A DNA stretch of 64,000 nt, taken from NCBI GenBank assembly GCA_910588495.1, contig CAJUPU010000003.1, forward strand, positions 62,001-126,000, given 5' to 3'. Positions 1 through 8,923 of the stretch are shown one piece after another. Numbering within the stretch: position 1 is the first letter of the stretch; each line of letters begins with the position of its first letter. This DNA comes from an uncultured Oscillospiraceae bacterium. Its GTDB lineage: Bacteria; Bacillota; Clostridia; Oscillospirales; Oscillospiraceae. Below the pieces are notes generated by a model. The model saw nothing but the letters and a program-made list of their open reading frames with translations. It was not told the DNA's origin and ran no database searches. Made by a program: the position numbers and the translations under genes.

Positions 1-642
1 CATCCCCCGGCTGAACATGCCGATGAGCAGACCGCCCACCAGGTTGATCAGGGTGATGATGATGGACATGGTGGAGTCGCCCTTGACGATCTTGGTGGCG
101 CCGTCCATGGCGCCGTAGAAGTCGGCCTCCTTCTGGATCTTCTCCCGGCGCGTCCGGGCCTGCTGCTCGTCGATCAGGCCGGAGCTGAGGTCGGCGTCGA
201 TGGCCATCTGCTTTCCAGGCATGGCGTCCAGGGTGAAGCGGGCGGCCACCTCGGACACGCGCTCCGCGCCCTTGGTGATGACGATCAGCTGGACCAGCAC
301 GATGATGAAGAAGATCACGAAGCCCACCACGATATCGCCCTGGGTGATGAGCGCGCCGAAGTTGTTGATGACCACGCCGGGGTCGCCGGTGGTGAGGATC
401 ATCCGGGTGGAGGACACGTTCATGCCCAGCCGGAATAGCGTGGTGATGAGCAGCAGCGAGGGAAAGATGGAGAAATCCAGGGCCTCCGAGATGTTCATGG
501 TGATCATGAGGATCATGACGGACAGCCCCAGGTTGACGATCAGCAGGATGTCCAGGATCCACGGCTTGAGCGGGATGAACAGGAACATGACCACGACCAC
601 CACAAACAGCGCTATGGCATTGTCCAAGATGCGTTTGAGCAT
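1..642 (-). CDS. flhA: Flagellar export gate protein FlhA, N-terminal part (cut by window edge)
   Basis: FlhA is the large inner-membrane subunit of the flagellar type III export gate. The 214 codons seen give hydrophobic segments near residues 8-28, 30-50 and 98-120 and the conserved FlhA stretch LFRLGMNVSSTR. The rest runs off the left edge. I chose the ATG at 642 (MLKRILDN). An ATG at 652 lies almost on top of the GGAGGTG ribosome binding site and reads a different frame. It is the last visible gene of the flagellar operon, 68 bp after flhB, matching the Bacillus flhB-flhA order. The identification is secure; only completeness is unknown. Confidence 0.95.
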   Translation of the reverse strand, partial: MLKRILDNAIALFVVVVVMFLFIPLKPWILDILLIVNLGLSVMILMITMNISEALDFSIFPSLLLITTLFRLGMNVSSTRMILTTGDPGVVINNFGALITQGDIVVGFVIFFIIVLVQLIVITKGAERVSEVAARFTLDAMPGKQMAIDADLSSGLIDEQQARTRREKIQKEADFYGAMDGATKIVKGDSTMSIIITLINLVGGLLIGMFSRGM

Positions 643-710
643 GGCCGGTCATACACCTCCCTAGGTGGGCGCTCGCGGAGGCCCGCCGGGCCTCAAAAGG
701 TTTCTTGTCC

Positions 711-1781
711 TTACTTGACGATCTGCTGTTTGTCGTTCAGCTTGAAGATATACACCAGCACCTTGGCCACCGGATCGTAGAGCTCCTCGGGGATGAACTG
801 GTTCAGCTCCGCCTGGGCGTACAGCGCCCGGGCCAGCGGCACGTTCTCCACCACCGCCACTTTGTTCTCCTCGGCGATCTGGACGATGCGCAGGGCCACG
901 GCGTCCTGGCCCTTGGCCAGCACGATGGGGGCGTCGTCCCGCCCCGGCTTGTAGCGCAGGGCCACGGCGAAGTGGGTGGGGTTACGGATGACCACGTCCG
1001 CCCCGGGCACCTGCTGCATCATGCGCTGCTGGGCCCGGCGGCGCTGGATCTCCTTGATCTTCCCCTTCACCTGGGGGTCGCCTTCCATCTGTTTGTACTC
1101 TTCCTTGACCTCCTGCTTGGTCATCATCATCTGCTTCTCGTAGTCCCACCACTGGTAGAAGAAATCCAGGGCGGCCACAGCCACGAAGGCGATGCAGATG
1201 CGCACCACCATGCCTCCCGCCACCTCCACCAGGTGGGCGACGGCGGCGGTCAGATCGGTGTACAGGTAGTTGGAGCTCTCCAGGAACATGTCCCGGATGC
1301 TCAGAAAGATGATGACCAGCAGGATGACGATCTTGATCATGTTCTTGCCGGTCTCCACCAAACTTTTCAGGGAAAACAGCCGCTTGAAGCCCTGCAGGGG
1401 ACTGAGCCGGCTGAATTTCGGCTTGATGGACTCGGTGCTCACCAAAAAGCGGGTCTGGGCGAAGGTGGCCGCCACGGCGCACAAGATCGCCACCGCCACC
1501 ACCGGCCCCACGGTCTTGAGGATGACCATGAGGCCCTGGATGCCCAGCTCCCCGGACTTGCTCACCGTCTCCTGGGGCGTCCCTCCGGCGGAGACGATGC
1601 ACAGGGTCATGAATCCCCCCAGCTGCTCGGCGAACATGCCGGTGACCAGCCACAGGGTGGCGAAGGTGCCCAGCAGGCTGGCCACCGCCACCGCGTCCTT
1701 GCTCATGAAGACGTTGCCCTTTTTTCGTTCGTCACGCCGTTTTTTTGGTGTGGCTTTTTCTGTTTTGTTTCCCTCGGGCAA
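711..1781 (-). CDS. flhB: Flagellar export switch protein FlhB
   Basis: FlhB switches the flagellar export apparatus from rod/hook to filament substrates. The 356-residue protein has the usual start (PEGNKTEKATPKKR), four membrane segments between about residues 30 and 210, and a cytoplasmic domain with the autocleavage motif NPTH at residues 267-270. Its length is normal. The start is a TTG, 7 bp after an AAGGGGGG ribosome binding site; no in-frame ATG fits the conserved N terminus. It lies 105 bp after fliR and 68 bp before flhA, inside the flagellar operon. Confidence 0.97.
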   Translation of the reverse strand: MPEGNKTEKATPKKRRDERKKGNVFMSKDAVAVASLLGTFATLWLVTGMFAEQLGGFMTLCIVSAGGTPQETVSKSGELGIQGLMVILKTVGPVVAVAILCAVAATFAQTRFLVSTESIKPKFSRLSPLQGFKRLFSLKSLVETGKNMIKIVILLVIIFLSIRDMFLESSNYLYTDLTAAVAHLVEVAGGMVVRICIAFVAVAALDFFYQWWDYEKQMMMTKQEVKEEYKQMEGDPQVKGKIKEIQRRRAQQRMMQQVPGADVVIRNPTHFAVALRYKPGRDDAPIVLAKGQDAVALRIVQIAEENKVAVVENVPLARALYAQAELNQFIPEELYDPVAKVLVYIFKLNDKQQIVK

Positions 1782-1886
1782 CGCAGTTCCCCCCTTGAGG
1801 TCCCGTGCGGCCCGCCCCCCGGAAGGGTGGAGGAGCGGGGATGGTCGGATCGGTCCCGGGCCTCACCAAGGCGGGGCCCGCCGGGG

Positions 1887-2651
1887 TCACCCGGTGAGGA
1901 CCAGCACGTCGTGGAGGGCGTTGAGCATGGCCAGCTCCGCCTGGAGCAGGAACTCGCTGAAGGGGACGGTGAGCACCAGCACCAGCGCCAGCCCCACGAT
2001 CACCTTCAATTCGATGTTGATGGCGAACACGTTGATCTGGGGGATCACCTTCATCAGCACCCCCATGCCCACCTGGGCGATCAGCTCCGCCGCCAGCACC
2101 GGCATACACAGCTTGACGGACAGCACCGTGCACTCCACGAACAGCTCCAGCAGCAGCTGATAGGCGGGCAGGCCCACCGCCACCTGGCCGAAGGGCACGA
2201 TCTGCTCCGAGGTGATGAACATCCGCAGCAGGGTGAGATGCCCCCCTCCCGCGAAGAACAGCAGGAGCATCAGCACGTTGAGGATCTGCCCGGTCACCGA
2301 CATGTTGGCGGCGGACCCGGCGTCGTACATCTGGTTCATGGTCATGCCCATCTGGGTGTCGATCATGGAGCCCGCCAGCTGGGGGATATAGAAGAAAAAG
2401 TTCACCGCCATCCCCAGCAAGAAGCCGATGAAGATCTCCAGCAGCATCAGCACCATGAACTCCGCCAGCCCCGAGGGCTGGGCGGGCTGCTGGTCCGACA
2501 CCGAAGTGACGAACACGGACAGCACCAGGGCCATGCCGGTGCGGAAGGCGGCGGGGATGTTGGTGCGCCCCAGGATGGGGTTGAACAGCACGAACCCGCC
2601 CACCCGGGCGGTGACGAAGAGGAACAGGGTCAGCTCCGGCCAGTCCAACAT
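1887..2651 (-). CDS. fliR: Flagellar export gate protein FliR
   Basis: FliR is one of the FliPQR subunits forming the core channel of the flagellar export gate. The 254-residue protein is almost wholly hydrophobic, with about six membrane segments and the family-typical stretches GFVLFNPILGR near the start and MPVLAAELIAQVGMG near residue 190. The ATG lies 4 bp after the fliQ stop and has no strong ribosome binding site, so it is probably translated by coupling to fliQ. It sits between fliQ and flhB as in Bacillus. Confidence 0.97.
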   Translation of the reverse strand: MLDWPELTLFLFVTARVGGFVLFNPILGRTNIPAAFRTGMALVLSVFVTSVSDQQPAQPSGLAEFMVLMLLEIFIGFLLGMAVNFFFYIPQLAGSMIDTQMGMTMNQMYDAGSAANMSVTGQILNVLMLLLFFAGGGHLTLLRMFITSEQIVPFGQVAVGLPAYQLLLELFVECTVLSVKLCMPVLAAELIAQVGMGVLMKVIPQINVFAINIELKVIVGLALVLVLTVPFSEFLLQAELAMLNALHDVLVLTG

Positions 2652-2655
2652 GGCG

Positions 2656-2916
2656 TCAGCTGGCGATCAGGGAAAATATTTCCCGGGTATAGTCCTGGAG
2701 GGTGTCCATCATCCAGCCTCCGCCGATGAGCAGCACCCCCACCACCACGATCAGCTTGAGCACGAAGGAGATGGTCTGCTCGTGGATCTGGGTGACGGCC
2801 TGGAAGATGGCCACCACCACGCCCACCAGCATGGACAGCACCAGCATGGGGCTGGCCAGCTTCAGGGCCACGCCCACCGCGTCCCGGAGAAGATCCGTCA
2901 CCTGTGCGGTATCCAT
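2656..2916 (-). CDS. fliQ: Flagellar export gate protein FliQ
   Basis: FliQ is a small two-helix subunit of the FliPQR export channel. The protein has 86 residues, close to the usual 89, with hydrophobic segments at about residues 17-38 and 50-70 separated by the conserved QIHEQTISF loop. An AGGAGGAAGGAG ribosome binding site precedes the ATG. The gene lies 27 bp after fliP and ends 4 bp before fliR. Confidence 0.97.
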   Translation of the reverse strand: MDTAQVTDLLRDAVGVALKLASPMLVLSMLVGVVVAIFQAVTQIHEQTISFVLKLIVVVGVLLIGGGWMMDTLQDYTREIFSLIAS

Positions 2917-2943
2917 AGCGCGCTCCTTCCTCCTGTGATGGTA

Positions 2944-3624
2944 TCAGTTGACTCCCTGCACCAGGGAGGAGAACAGCAGGTCCCAGCCGTTGATGGACAC
3001 GAACAGCAGCAGCTTGAAGGGGGTGGAGATCATGGCCGGGGGCAGCATGATCATGCCCATGCTCATCAGGGTGGAGGACACCACGATGTCGATGAGCAGG
3101 AAGGGGATATACAGCAGCAGCCCGGTGTAGAACGCCCTTTGCAGCTCCTGGGTCATGAAAGCGGGGACGATCACCCGCAGAGACAGATCCATGGCCTCCT
3201 CGCGCAGCCCCGCATCGTCCTCAGGCACCTCCACATGGGCCAGATCACAGTACATCCGCAGGGTGTTGAGCTGGGTGTCGTGCAGCATGTACTCCTTCAA
3301 GGCGTCCGCCGAACGCTCGATGAACTCCTCTCCACCGATCTCCTGATCCCGATAGGGCTCCCATGCCTCCGTCTGGATCTTTCCGATCACCGGGTCCATG
3401 GTGATCAGGGTGAGGAACAGCGCGATGCCCACCAGCACCACGTTGGGCGGGGTCTGCTGGGTGCCCATGGCGGTGCGCAGGAAGGACATGGAGATGATGT
3501 ACCGCGCGAAGCAGGTCATCATCACCAGCATGGAAGGCAGCAGGGCGATCAGCGTGGTGAGGAACAGGATCTCCAGGGTCTGGACGCTGCCGCCGTTGAT
3601 ATTGATCAGGCTGTCAGTGGGCAT
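2944..3624 (-). CDS. fliP: Flagellar export gate protein FliP
   Basis: FliP is the main subunit of the FliPQR export-gate channel. The 226 residues include the family signature RTAMGTQQTPPNVVL followed by four membrane helices; the C-terminal half matches FliP throughout. Length equals that of Bacillus FliP. A short hydrophobic N terminus (about residues 14-40) precedes the signature, but I do not see a convincing cleavage site. Its ribosome binding site (AGGTGAGG) overlaps the end of fliO, 6 bp upstream. Confidence 0.97.
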   Translation of the reverse strand: MPTDSLININGGSVQTLEILFLTTLIALLPSMLVMMTCFARYIISMSFLRTAMGTQQTPPNVVLVGIALFLTLITMDPVIGKIQTEAWEPYRDQEIGGEEFIERSADALKEYMLHDTQLNTLRMYCDLAHVEVPEDDAGLREEAMDLSLRVIVPAFMTQELQRAFYTGLLLYIPFLLIDIVVSSTLMSMGMIMLPPAMISTPFKLLLFVSINGWDLLFSSLVQGVN

Positions 3625-3630
3625 ACGTCC

Positions 3631-4038
3631 TCACCTCGGCTTCCTTTGCTTGAGTGCGCTGCGCAGCGCCTCCCCAAAGCTGGGGGGCTGCGCCTGGCCG
3701 GGAGGCGGCGCGCACAGGGCCTGGGCCTCCTCCGCCGTCAGCTCCGCCACCAGGGATACCCCCGACGGGGCCGTGCCCAGCAGGAGATAGCGCTCCCCCG
3801 CCTGGACCAGCACCAGGGCCTGGTCCCGCCCCAGGGGCAGCCGGGCCAGCGCCTTGAGCCGGGCGTTCCCGCTGCCCAGACCGGGGAGGGCGCCCCCCCG
3901 GCCCGCCACATACTTGGTGAACAGGTAGGCCAGCGCCGCGATGGCCAGCACACACACCAACAGCCAGATCAGCGCCAGGATATCATCCAGCAGCGTGGCG
4001 GCCAGGGCCAGGGTGGGAGCGCCGGCGGTCGATCTCAT
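3631..4038 (-). CDS. fliO: Flagellar biosynthesis protein FliO (FliZ in Bacillus)
   Basis: FliO is a small membrane protein that helps assemble the FliP ring. The 135-residue product has one membrane segment at about residues 17-41 followed by a soluble domain with the FliO-like pattern LKALARLPLGRDQALVLVQ and YLLLGTAPSGVSLV. The ATG shares its A with the cheY stop (TGATG), so translation is coupled. FliO diverges strongly between species; the call rests on topology plus its place between cheY and fliP. Confidence 0.9.
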   Translation of the reverse strand: MRSTAGAPTLALAATLLDDILALIWLLVCVLAIAALAYLFTKYVAGRGGALPGLGSGNARLKALARLPLGRDQALVLVQAGERYLLLGTAPSGVSLVAELTAEEAQALCAPPPGQAQPPSFGEALRSALKQRKPR

Positions 4039-4406
4039 CAGGGCGCGCCCAGGATGGAGGTGACGGTCTTGAGCACCCGGTCGGGCTTGAAGGGCTTGAC
4101 GATGAAGTCCTTGGCGCCGGAGCGCACGGCGTCCATGACCATGGACTCCTGGCCCATGGCGGAGCACATGACCACGTTAGCGCTGCCGTCCTTGGCACGG
4201 ATGGCCTTCAGGGCCTCCAGACCGTCCATATTGGGCATGGTGATGTCCATGATGACCAGGTCCGGCCCGATCTCGCTGAACTTCTCCACGGCGTCGGCGC
4301 CGTCCACAGCCTCGAACAGTTCGGTATAGCCGTTCTTGCTCAGGGTATCCATGATCATCTTGCGCATGAAAGCGGCGTCGTCCACTAGCAGAATCTTCTT
4401 AGACAT
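4038..4406 (-). CDS. cheY: Chemotaxis response regulator CheY
   Basis: CheY is the single-domain receiver that carries the chemotaxis signal to the flagellar switch. The 122 residues form one receiver domain with the acidic pair in LLVDDAAF, the phosphorylated Asp in LVIMDITMPNMDG (near residue 54) and the Lys of KPFKPD near residue 105. The ATG at 4406 is chosen over one 21 bp upstream because it follows GGATGG by 7 bp. As in Bacillus it sits between fliY and fliO, so it is made with the motor protein that dephosphorylates it. Confidence 0.97.
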   Translation of the reverse strand: MSKKILLVDDAAFMRKMIMDTLSKNGYTELFEAVDGADAVEKFSEIGPDLVIMDITMPNMDGLEALKAIRAKDGSANVVMCSAMGQESMVMDAVRSGAKDFIVKPFKPDRVLKTVTSILGAP

Positions 4407-4490
4407 GATCGATCCATCCTTTTCCATTTATGTTGTGTGGCCCCAGGCATCGCCGGGGCGGGATCTATGAGGTCAGCCCTGAGGCAGTCC

Positions 4491-6080
4491 TTACTTGTGG
4501 TTGGTGGCCAGCATCTCGATGCCGGGGGTCTGGACGATCTCGGTGATACGCACGCCGAAATTGTCCTCGATCACCACCACCTCGCCCCGGGCGATGCACT
4601 TGCCGTTGACGAACAGGTCCACCTGATCGCCCGCCAGCTTGTCGAGCACCACCAGGGAGCCCTTGGCGAACTCCAGGATGTCCTGCACCTTCCGCCGGGC
4701 CCGCCCGATCTCCACCGTCACCTGGAGGGGCACCTCCATGATCAGGTCCAGGTTCTGGGCCTGTTCCTTGCCCAGCCGCTCCATGGGGTCCATCTCCTCC
4801 ATGCGCACCGGCTTGGTGGCGATGACCTTGGGCTCGGCCGCCTTCTGGACGGCAGCCTCCGGCTGCTGGGGGAGATAGGGATACGGGTAGGGCGGATAAT
4901 ACATGGGGGGATAGCCCATGTAGCCGCCCTGCATCTGGCCGTCCGCCCCGGGCATGGGATAGGGGGGATAGGGCGGCATCTGCCCGGGCTGGCCCGCCGG
5001 GACGGCGGGGGGCGCGGGCTGCTGGGGCGCCTGTGCCGCGGGAGCGGGGGCAGGCGCGGGGGCCGGGGCAGGCGCGGGGGCCGGGGCAGGCGCGGGGGCC
5101 GGGGCAGGCGCGGGGGCCGGGGCAGGGGCAGGCTGAGGCGCGGGGGGCGGGGCGGGCTCGCTGTTCATCCCGGCCAGCATGGCCTCGATCTCCGCCTGGC
5201 TCATCTTGTGGTTGTCTCCCGAGGGCTCGGGCTCGGGGGCGGGAGCCGGGGCGGGCTCGCCGCTCATCCCTGCCAGCATGGCCTCGATCTCCGCCTGGCT
5301 CATCTTATGGTTGTCCCCTGCGGGCTCGGGCTCCGGCGCGGCGGCCGGGGCTCCGCCCGCCAGCATGGCCTCGATCTCCTCCTGAGACATCTTGTGCTCG
5401 CCGCCGGACGGCTGGGCCGCGGGGGCGGGGGCCGGAGCCGGGGCGGGCTCTGCGGCAGGGGCGGCGGCGCCTCCGGTCACCTCGCCCTCCAGACCCAGGC
5501 TCTTGAGCAGCTCCTTGGCCAGCGAGACCGACATCACATTCATGAACTCGCTCTCCAGCGCGTTCTCGATGCGCAGGAAGAAACGGACCACCACGATCTG
5601 GTCCGCCCCTTGGGGCAGGTGGTCCCGTTTGAACTGTTCCAGATTGTCCAGCTCAAAGGACTGGGGGGTGGAGATATCCACCCGGAAGCCCAAAAAGTCG
5701 GACATGGCGGTGGCCGCGGACCCCATCATCTGGTTCATGACCTCGCACACGCAGCTGATGGTCAGCTCGTTGAGCTCGAATTCCTCATCAGGGGTCTCCA
5801 TCCCCATGAGGATATCCACGATGATCTTGATGTCGCTGCGCTTGAGCAGCATGATATTGCTGCCCTCCAGCCCCTCGACATACTTGATCTCCACGCCGAT
5901 GGCCGGCTCCAGGTTGCCCAGGGAGAAATCCTTCACATCCACCACGGACACCGTGGGCGTGGTGATATCCACCCGGTGGTCCAGCATGTTCGACACTGCG
6001 GTGGCCGAGGAGCCCAGGCTGATATTCATCATCTCGCCCAAGGCGTCGATCGCCATTGGGCTGAACATTTCCTTCTCCAT
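4491..6080 (-). CDS. fliY: Flagellar switch phosphatase FliY with three internal CheY-binding motifs
   Basis: FliY combines a CheC-like CheY-P phosphatase with a FliN-type switch domain. Of 529 residues, about 1-200 are CheC-like, with both active sites intact (E16/N19 and E113/N116). About 443-520 are the FliN/SpoA domain. The linker is unusual. It carries three copies of HKMSQxEIEAMLAG (residues 229-242, 258-271, 291-304), resembling the SQxxIDALL CheY-binding peptide at the start of FliM. Then come about 40 residues of Pro-Ala repeat (308-349) and a Tyr/Pro/Gly stretch (367-404). Bacillus FliY has one such peptide, at its N terminus; here the protein starts directly with the CheC domain. 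Domain calls are firm; the motif function is inferred. Confidence 0.96.
   Translation of the reverse strand: MEKEMFSPMAIDALGEMMNISLGSSATAVSNMLDHRVDITTPTVSVVDVKDFSLGNLEPAIGVEIKYVEGLEGSNIMLLKRSDIKIIVDILMGMETPDEEFELNELTISCVCEVMNQMMGSAATAMSDFLGFRVDISTPQSFELDNLEQFKRDHLPQGADQIVVVRFFLRIENALESEFMNVMSVSLAKELLKSLGLEGEVTGGAAAPAAEPAPAPAPAPAAQPSGGEHKMSQEEIEAMLAGGAPAAAPEPEPAGDNHKMSQAEIEAMLAGMSGEPAPAPAPEPEPSGDNHKMSQAEIEAMLAGMNSEPAPPPAPQPAPAPAPAPAPAPAPAPAPAPAPAPAPAPAPAAQAPQQPAPPAVPAGQPGQMPPYPPYPMPGADGQMQGGYMGYPPMYYPPYPYPYLPQQPEAAVQKAAEPKVIATKPVRMEEMDPMERLGKEQAQNLDLIMEVPLQVTVEIGRARRKVQDILEFAKGSLVVLDKLAGDQVDLFVNGKCIARGEVVVIEDNFGVRITEIVQTPGIEMLATNHK
5051..5122. repeat. Four perfect 18-bp tandem repeats inside fliY
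   Basis: The unit CAGGCGCGGGGGCCGGGG occurs four times without mismatch. It is in frame with fliY and encodes the Pro-Ala run of the linker, six residues per unit, so gain or loss of a unit changes linker length without breaking the frame. Degenerate copies extend on both sides. Confidence 0.9.
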
Positions 6081-6083
6081 CGC

Positions 6084-7109
6084 TTACTCGCTCCTTTGCT
6101 CGGCCGAATAGCAGACTTCGTCTATCTTGATGGCCATGTTTTTCTTGTGGGTGCCCATACGCCCGGTGAACCACTGGTAGCCGCCGATCTCCAGGAACAC
6201 CGGAGCGTCCTTCGACCGGCCCAGGTCCACCACGTCGCCCACGCTGAGATGGTAGATATCGCTGAGGGAGAGCTGGGTGTCGCCAAGCTCGGCGATGATC
6301 TCCAAAGTGGAGTCCCGCAGCTTGTCGAAGATCTCCTCCGAGTTGTCCTCGCTGGTGACCTTCCGGCCCATGGTCTCCCGGTTGACCTCGCCGAACACGC
6401 TCATGAGCACGTTGCCCGGGAGCACCACGCTCATCCGGCCCTCGCTGCCTCCGAAGTTGAGCCGCATGTCCACCAGCACCACCGTCTCGTCCAGATTGAG
6501 CAGCTGGACCAGGGTGGGGTTGACCTGGGTGCGGTTATACTCGAAGGAGATGGGCAGGTAGTTCTCCCAGCTGCTGCCCATGAGGGTGATGATATCCTTG
6601 ATGAGCAGCTCGTACAGCTGCAGCTCCAGGTCGGTATAGGCGTAGCCCATGGGGACCTCGTGCTGGCCCTCCTCCTCGCTGCCCATCATCCGGTCCATCA
6701 TCCCCAGCGCCGTGGAGGTGGACAGATAGACCATCACCGGGTCCTCCGCCAGCATGTCCTCGCCGCCCTCCTCCCGGGGGTGGATGGTCACATCCACCAT
6801 GGCCAGCACATCGCCCTCCGTGAGCGCATTGTTGAACTCATAGAACTTCTGTTCCTCGATGCTCTCCACCGTGATCTCGCAGTTGGTACGCAGCTGAGCA
6901 TTGAGCCGGGAGCTGATGACCCGGGTATAGTTCTCAAAGATGCCGTTGAGCATCTTGATGCGGTCTTTGGTGAACTTACGGGGGGTGGTGAAGTCGTACT
7001 TGCGGTATTTCTTCTCCGGCTGTTTTTCCTCCGTCTTCGCCTCGTCGCCGCCGCTGCGCATGGAGTTGAGCAGCGCGTCGATCTGACTTTGTGACAATAC
7101 CTCAGCCAT
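6084..7109 (-). CDS. fliM: Flagellar motor switch protein FliM
   Basis: FliM is the C-ring protein that binds CheY-P and sets rotation direction. The 341-residue product begins with the CheY-binding peptide LSQSQIDALLNSM (residues 5-17). A linker leads to the CheC-like middle domain (about 45-230, with STSTALGMMDRMMG and VNPTLVQLLNLDETVVLVDMR) and a C-terminal SpoA domain (about 255-330, with LSLSDIYHLSVGDVVDLGR). Length is normal. It ends 3 bp before fliY, whose ribosome binding site lies in the end of fliM. Confidence 0.97.
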   Translation of the reverse strand: MAEVLSQSQIDALLNSMRSGGDEAKTEEKQPEKKYRKYDFTTPRKFTKDRIKMLNGIFENYTRVISSRLNAQLRTNCEITVESIEEQKFYEFNNALTEGDVLAMVDVTIHPREEGGEDMLAEDPVMVYLSTSTALGMMDRMMGSEEEGQHEVPMGYAYTDLELQLYELLIKDIITLMGSSWENYLPISFEYNRTQVNPTLVQLLNLDETVVLVDMRLNFGGSEGRMSVVLPGNVLMSVFGEVNRETMGRKVTSEDNSEEIFDKLRDSTLEIIAELGDTQLSLSDIYHLSVGDVVDLGRSKDAPVFLEIGGYQWFTGRMGTHKKNMAIKIDEVCYSAEQRSE

Positions 7110-7144
7110 CGAATCACCTCACCTTATCTGCATCATCGTCGTTC

Positions 7145-7975
7145 TCACGGGGCCGGGGTCTGACTCACGCCCAGGTCCTCGTCGGACTGGGTGATATACT
7201 TCTGGATCAGATTGGTCATCTCCTCGGCGTCCAGATCCACGCCGGAGATGATCATCTCCACCCGGCGGTTGGGGCCGCGGCTCTCCGCTGTCTTGTTGCT
7301 GGAGATGGGCCGCCACTGGCCATAGCTCTCGGGGATCATCCGGGCGGGGTGGATCGAGCTGTTGTTCTGCAGGAACAGCACCACCTCGATGGCCCGGTTG
7401 GCCGCCAGGCGGTAGTCCCCCTGGGGCTCGTTGGCCTGGTTGGCCCGGGCCTGGGCGGTGTGGCCCTGGACCCGGATCTCCTCGATCACGTCCTTGGCGC
7501 CGTCCAGCAGGCCGCAGATCTTGCCCAGCACCTCCTGCCCGCCGGGCTGGAGCACCGAGCTGTCCGGCAGGAAGAACACCGAGTCGCTGAAGTGGATGTA
7601 CACCTTGCCTCCGGCGTAGTCCACCTGGATGGTGCTGGCCATCCCCTCCTCGGCCACCATCTGGCTGATGGCCTCGGCCAGCTCCTCCATCATGGTGTCG
7701 ATGTCCTCCTGAGTCAGCTCGTTGGGGTCGGGCTGGTCCATGCCAGGATATTGATCGCCAATCTCCGGGTCCGCGTAAGGACCGCCCACGCCGCTGGGGT
7801 CGGTGGCGGTGGGGATGGCCTTGGGGTTGAAGCTCTGGACAATGGCCTTGAATTTTTCCTCGCTGATGGTGGACATGGAATACAGCAGCACGAAAAAGCA
7901 CAGCAGCAGCGTGACCATATCGCCGTAGGTATCCATCCAGTTGGCGCCGCCGCCACCGCCTTTTTTCTTTTTCAC
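7145..7975 (-). CDS. motB: Flagellar stator protein MotB
   Basis: MotB anchors the stator to peptidoglycan and, with MotA, forms its ion channel. The 276-residue product has a basic start, one membrane helix at about residues 16-36 with the ion-carrying Asp19 in YGDMVTLLLCFF, then a plug/linker and an OmpA-like domain at about 135-255 (VQGHTAQA, NRAIEV, NRRVEMIISG). The start is a GTG, 11 bp after GAGGAG. The sequence alone does not settle proton versus sodium use. It sits between motA and fliM, where fliL is found in Bacillus. Confidence 0.96.
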   Translation of the reverse strand: MKKKKGGGGGANWMDTYGDMVTLLLCFFVLLYSMSTISEEKFKAIVQSFNPKAIPTATDPSGVGGPYADPEIGDQYPGMDQPDPNELTQEDIDTMMEELAEAISQMVAEEGMASTIQVDYAGGKVYIHFSDSVFFLPDSSVLQPGGQEVLGKICGLLDGAKDVIEEIRVQGHTAQARANQANEPQGDYRLAANRAIEVVLFLQNNSSIHPARMIPESYGQWRPISSNKTAESRGPNRRVEMIISGVDLDAEEMTNLIQKYITQSDEDLGVSQTPAP

Positions 7976-8024
7976 GACGTTCTCAACTCCTCACATACTG
8001 TGTCGAAACGCTCGTTCCCGATCC

Positions 8025-8867
8025 TTACTCGCCGCCGCCGGACTTGGCGCTGGCCTCCCGCTGTCCCTGGGGGATGTAGGTCAGCAGCTTTTCCCGCAGT
8101 GCCTTGGGGTTCTCGCCGGACTGGATGGACATGATGCCCTCCACGATGATCTGCTTGCACAGCACTTCCTCCCCGTCCCGGATGCGCAGGTTGCCGGCGA
8201 TGGGGCCGAAGATCATGTGGGCCAGGATACAGCCGTACAGCGTGGTCACCAGGGCGGTGGCCATGCTGCCGCCCAGATCGCCGCCTCCGCTGGTCACGTC
8301 CATGGAGCGCAGCATGTTGATCAGGCCCACCAGCGTGCCCACCATGCCGAAGGCCGGGGCCACGGCGGACGCCTTGTCGTACAGCCCCGCCGCGTCCTCG
8401 TGGCGGCCGGACATGCACTCGATGTCGTTCTCCAGGATGGCGCGGACCTTGTCCGGGTCGTTGGCGTCCACGATCAGCATGATCGCCTGCTTGAAGAAGG
8501 GGTCGGACTGCTCGTTGGCCTTGCCCTCCAGGGCCAGCAGGCCGTTCTTACGGGCGGTCTGGGCCAGGTCCACCAGCTGCTCGATGTAGTTCATGGGGTC
8601 GAACTTCCCGGTGTTCAGGATCACCCCGAAGTGCTTGGGGATGGACCCCAGGGTAGACGGCGGGAAGCTGGCCACCACGATGGCAAAGGTACAGCCGATG
8701 ACGATGAAGATACTGGCCGCGTCGAAGAAGTTCCACAGGTTGCCGATTTCAATGGTGATGAGGTCGGCGCCCTCCGGGGCGTTGGGGCCGATATTGATGC
8801 CCATGATACAGCCCAGGAAAAAGACCACGATCGCGGCCACCAGGCCGATGATGTATGTGATATTCAT
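8025..8867 (-). CDS. motA: Flagellar stator protein MotA
   Basis: MotA is the pentameric stator subunit that pushes on FliG. The 280 residues hold four membrane segments (about 4-24, 48-66, 167-188 and 203-224) and the conserved MotA features AVAPAFGMVGTLVGLINML and GGSMATALVTTLYGCILAHM. A cytoplasmic loop of about 80 residues with charged patches lies between segments 2 and 3. It lies 49 bp before motB and directly after flbD. Confidence 0.96.
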   Translation of the reverse strand: MNITYIIGLVAAIVVFFLGCIMGINIGPNAPEGADLITIEIGNLWNFFDAASIFIVIGCTFAIVVASFPPSTLGSIPKHFGVILNTGKFDPMNYIEQLVDLAQTARKNGLLALEGKANEQSDPFFKQAIMLIVDANDPDKVRAILENDIECMSGRHEDAAGLYDKASAVAPAFGMVGTLVGLINMLRSMDVTSGGGDLGGSMATALVTTLYGCILAHMIFGPIAGNLRIRDGEEVLCKQIIVEGIMSIQSGENPKALREKLLTYIPQGQREASAKSGGGE

Positions 8868-8923
8868 TTACAGCACTACCTCCAAAACCGGGCGGGGCGG
8901 TGGGCCCGGACGCCTGTTTCTTT

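Noticed and set aside
705..2729. Long plus-strand open frame opposite fliR and flhB
   Set aside because: High GC makes long antisense frames; its His/Gln/Leu-rich product has no family resemblance, while the minus strand encodes complete FliR and FlhB.
5030..5130. Tandem GC-rich repeats as a CRISPR array
   Set aside because: Units are contiguous 18-bp copies without spacers and lie in frame inside fliY.
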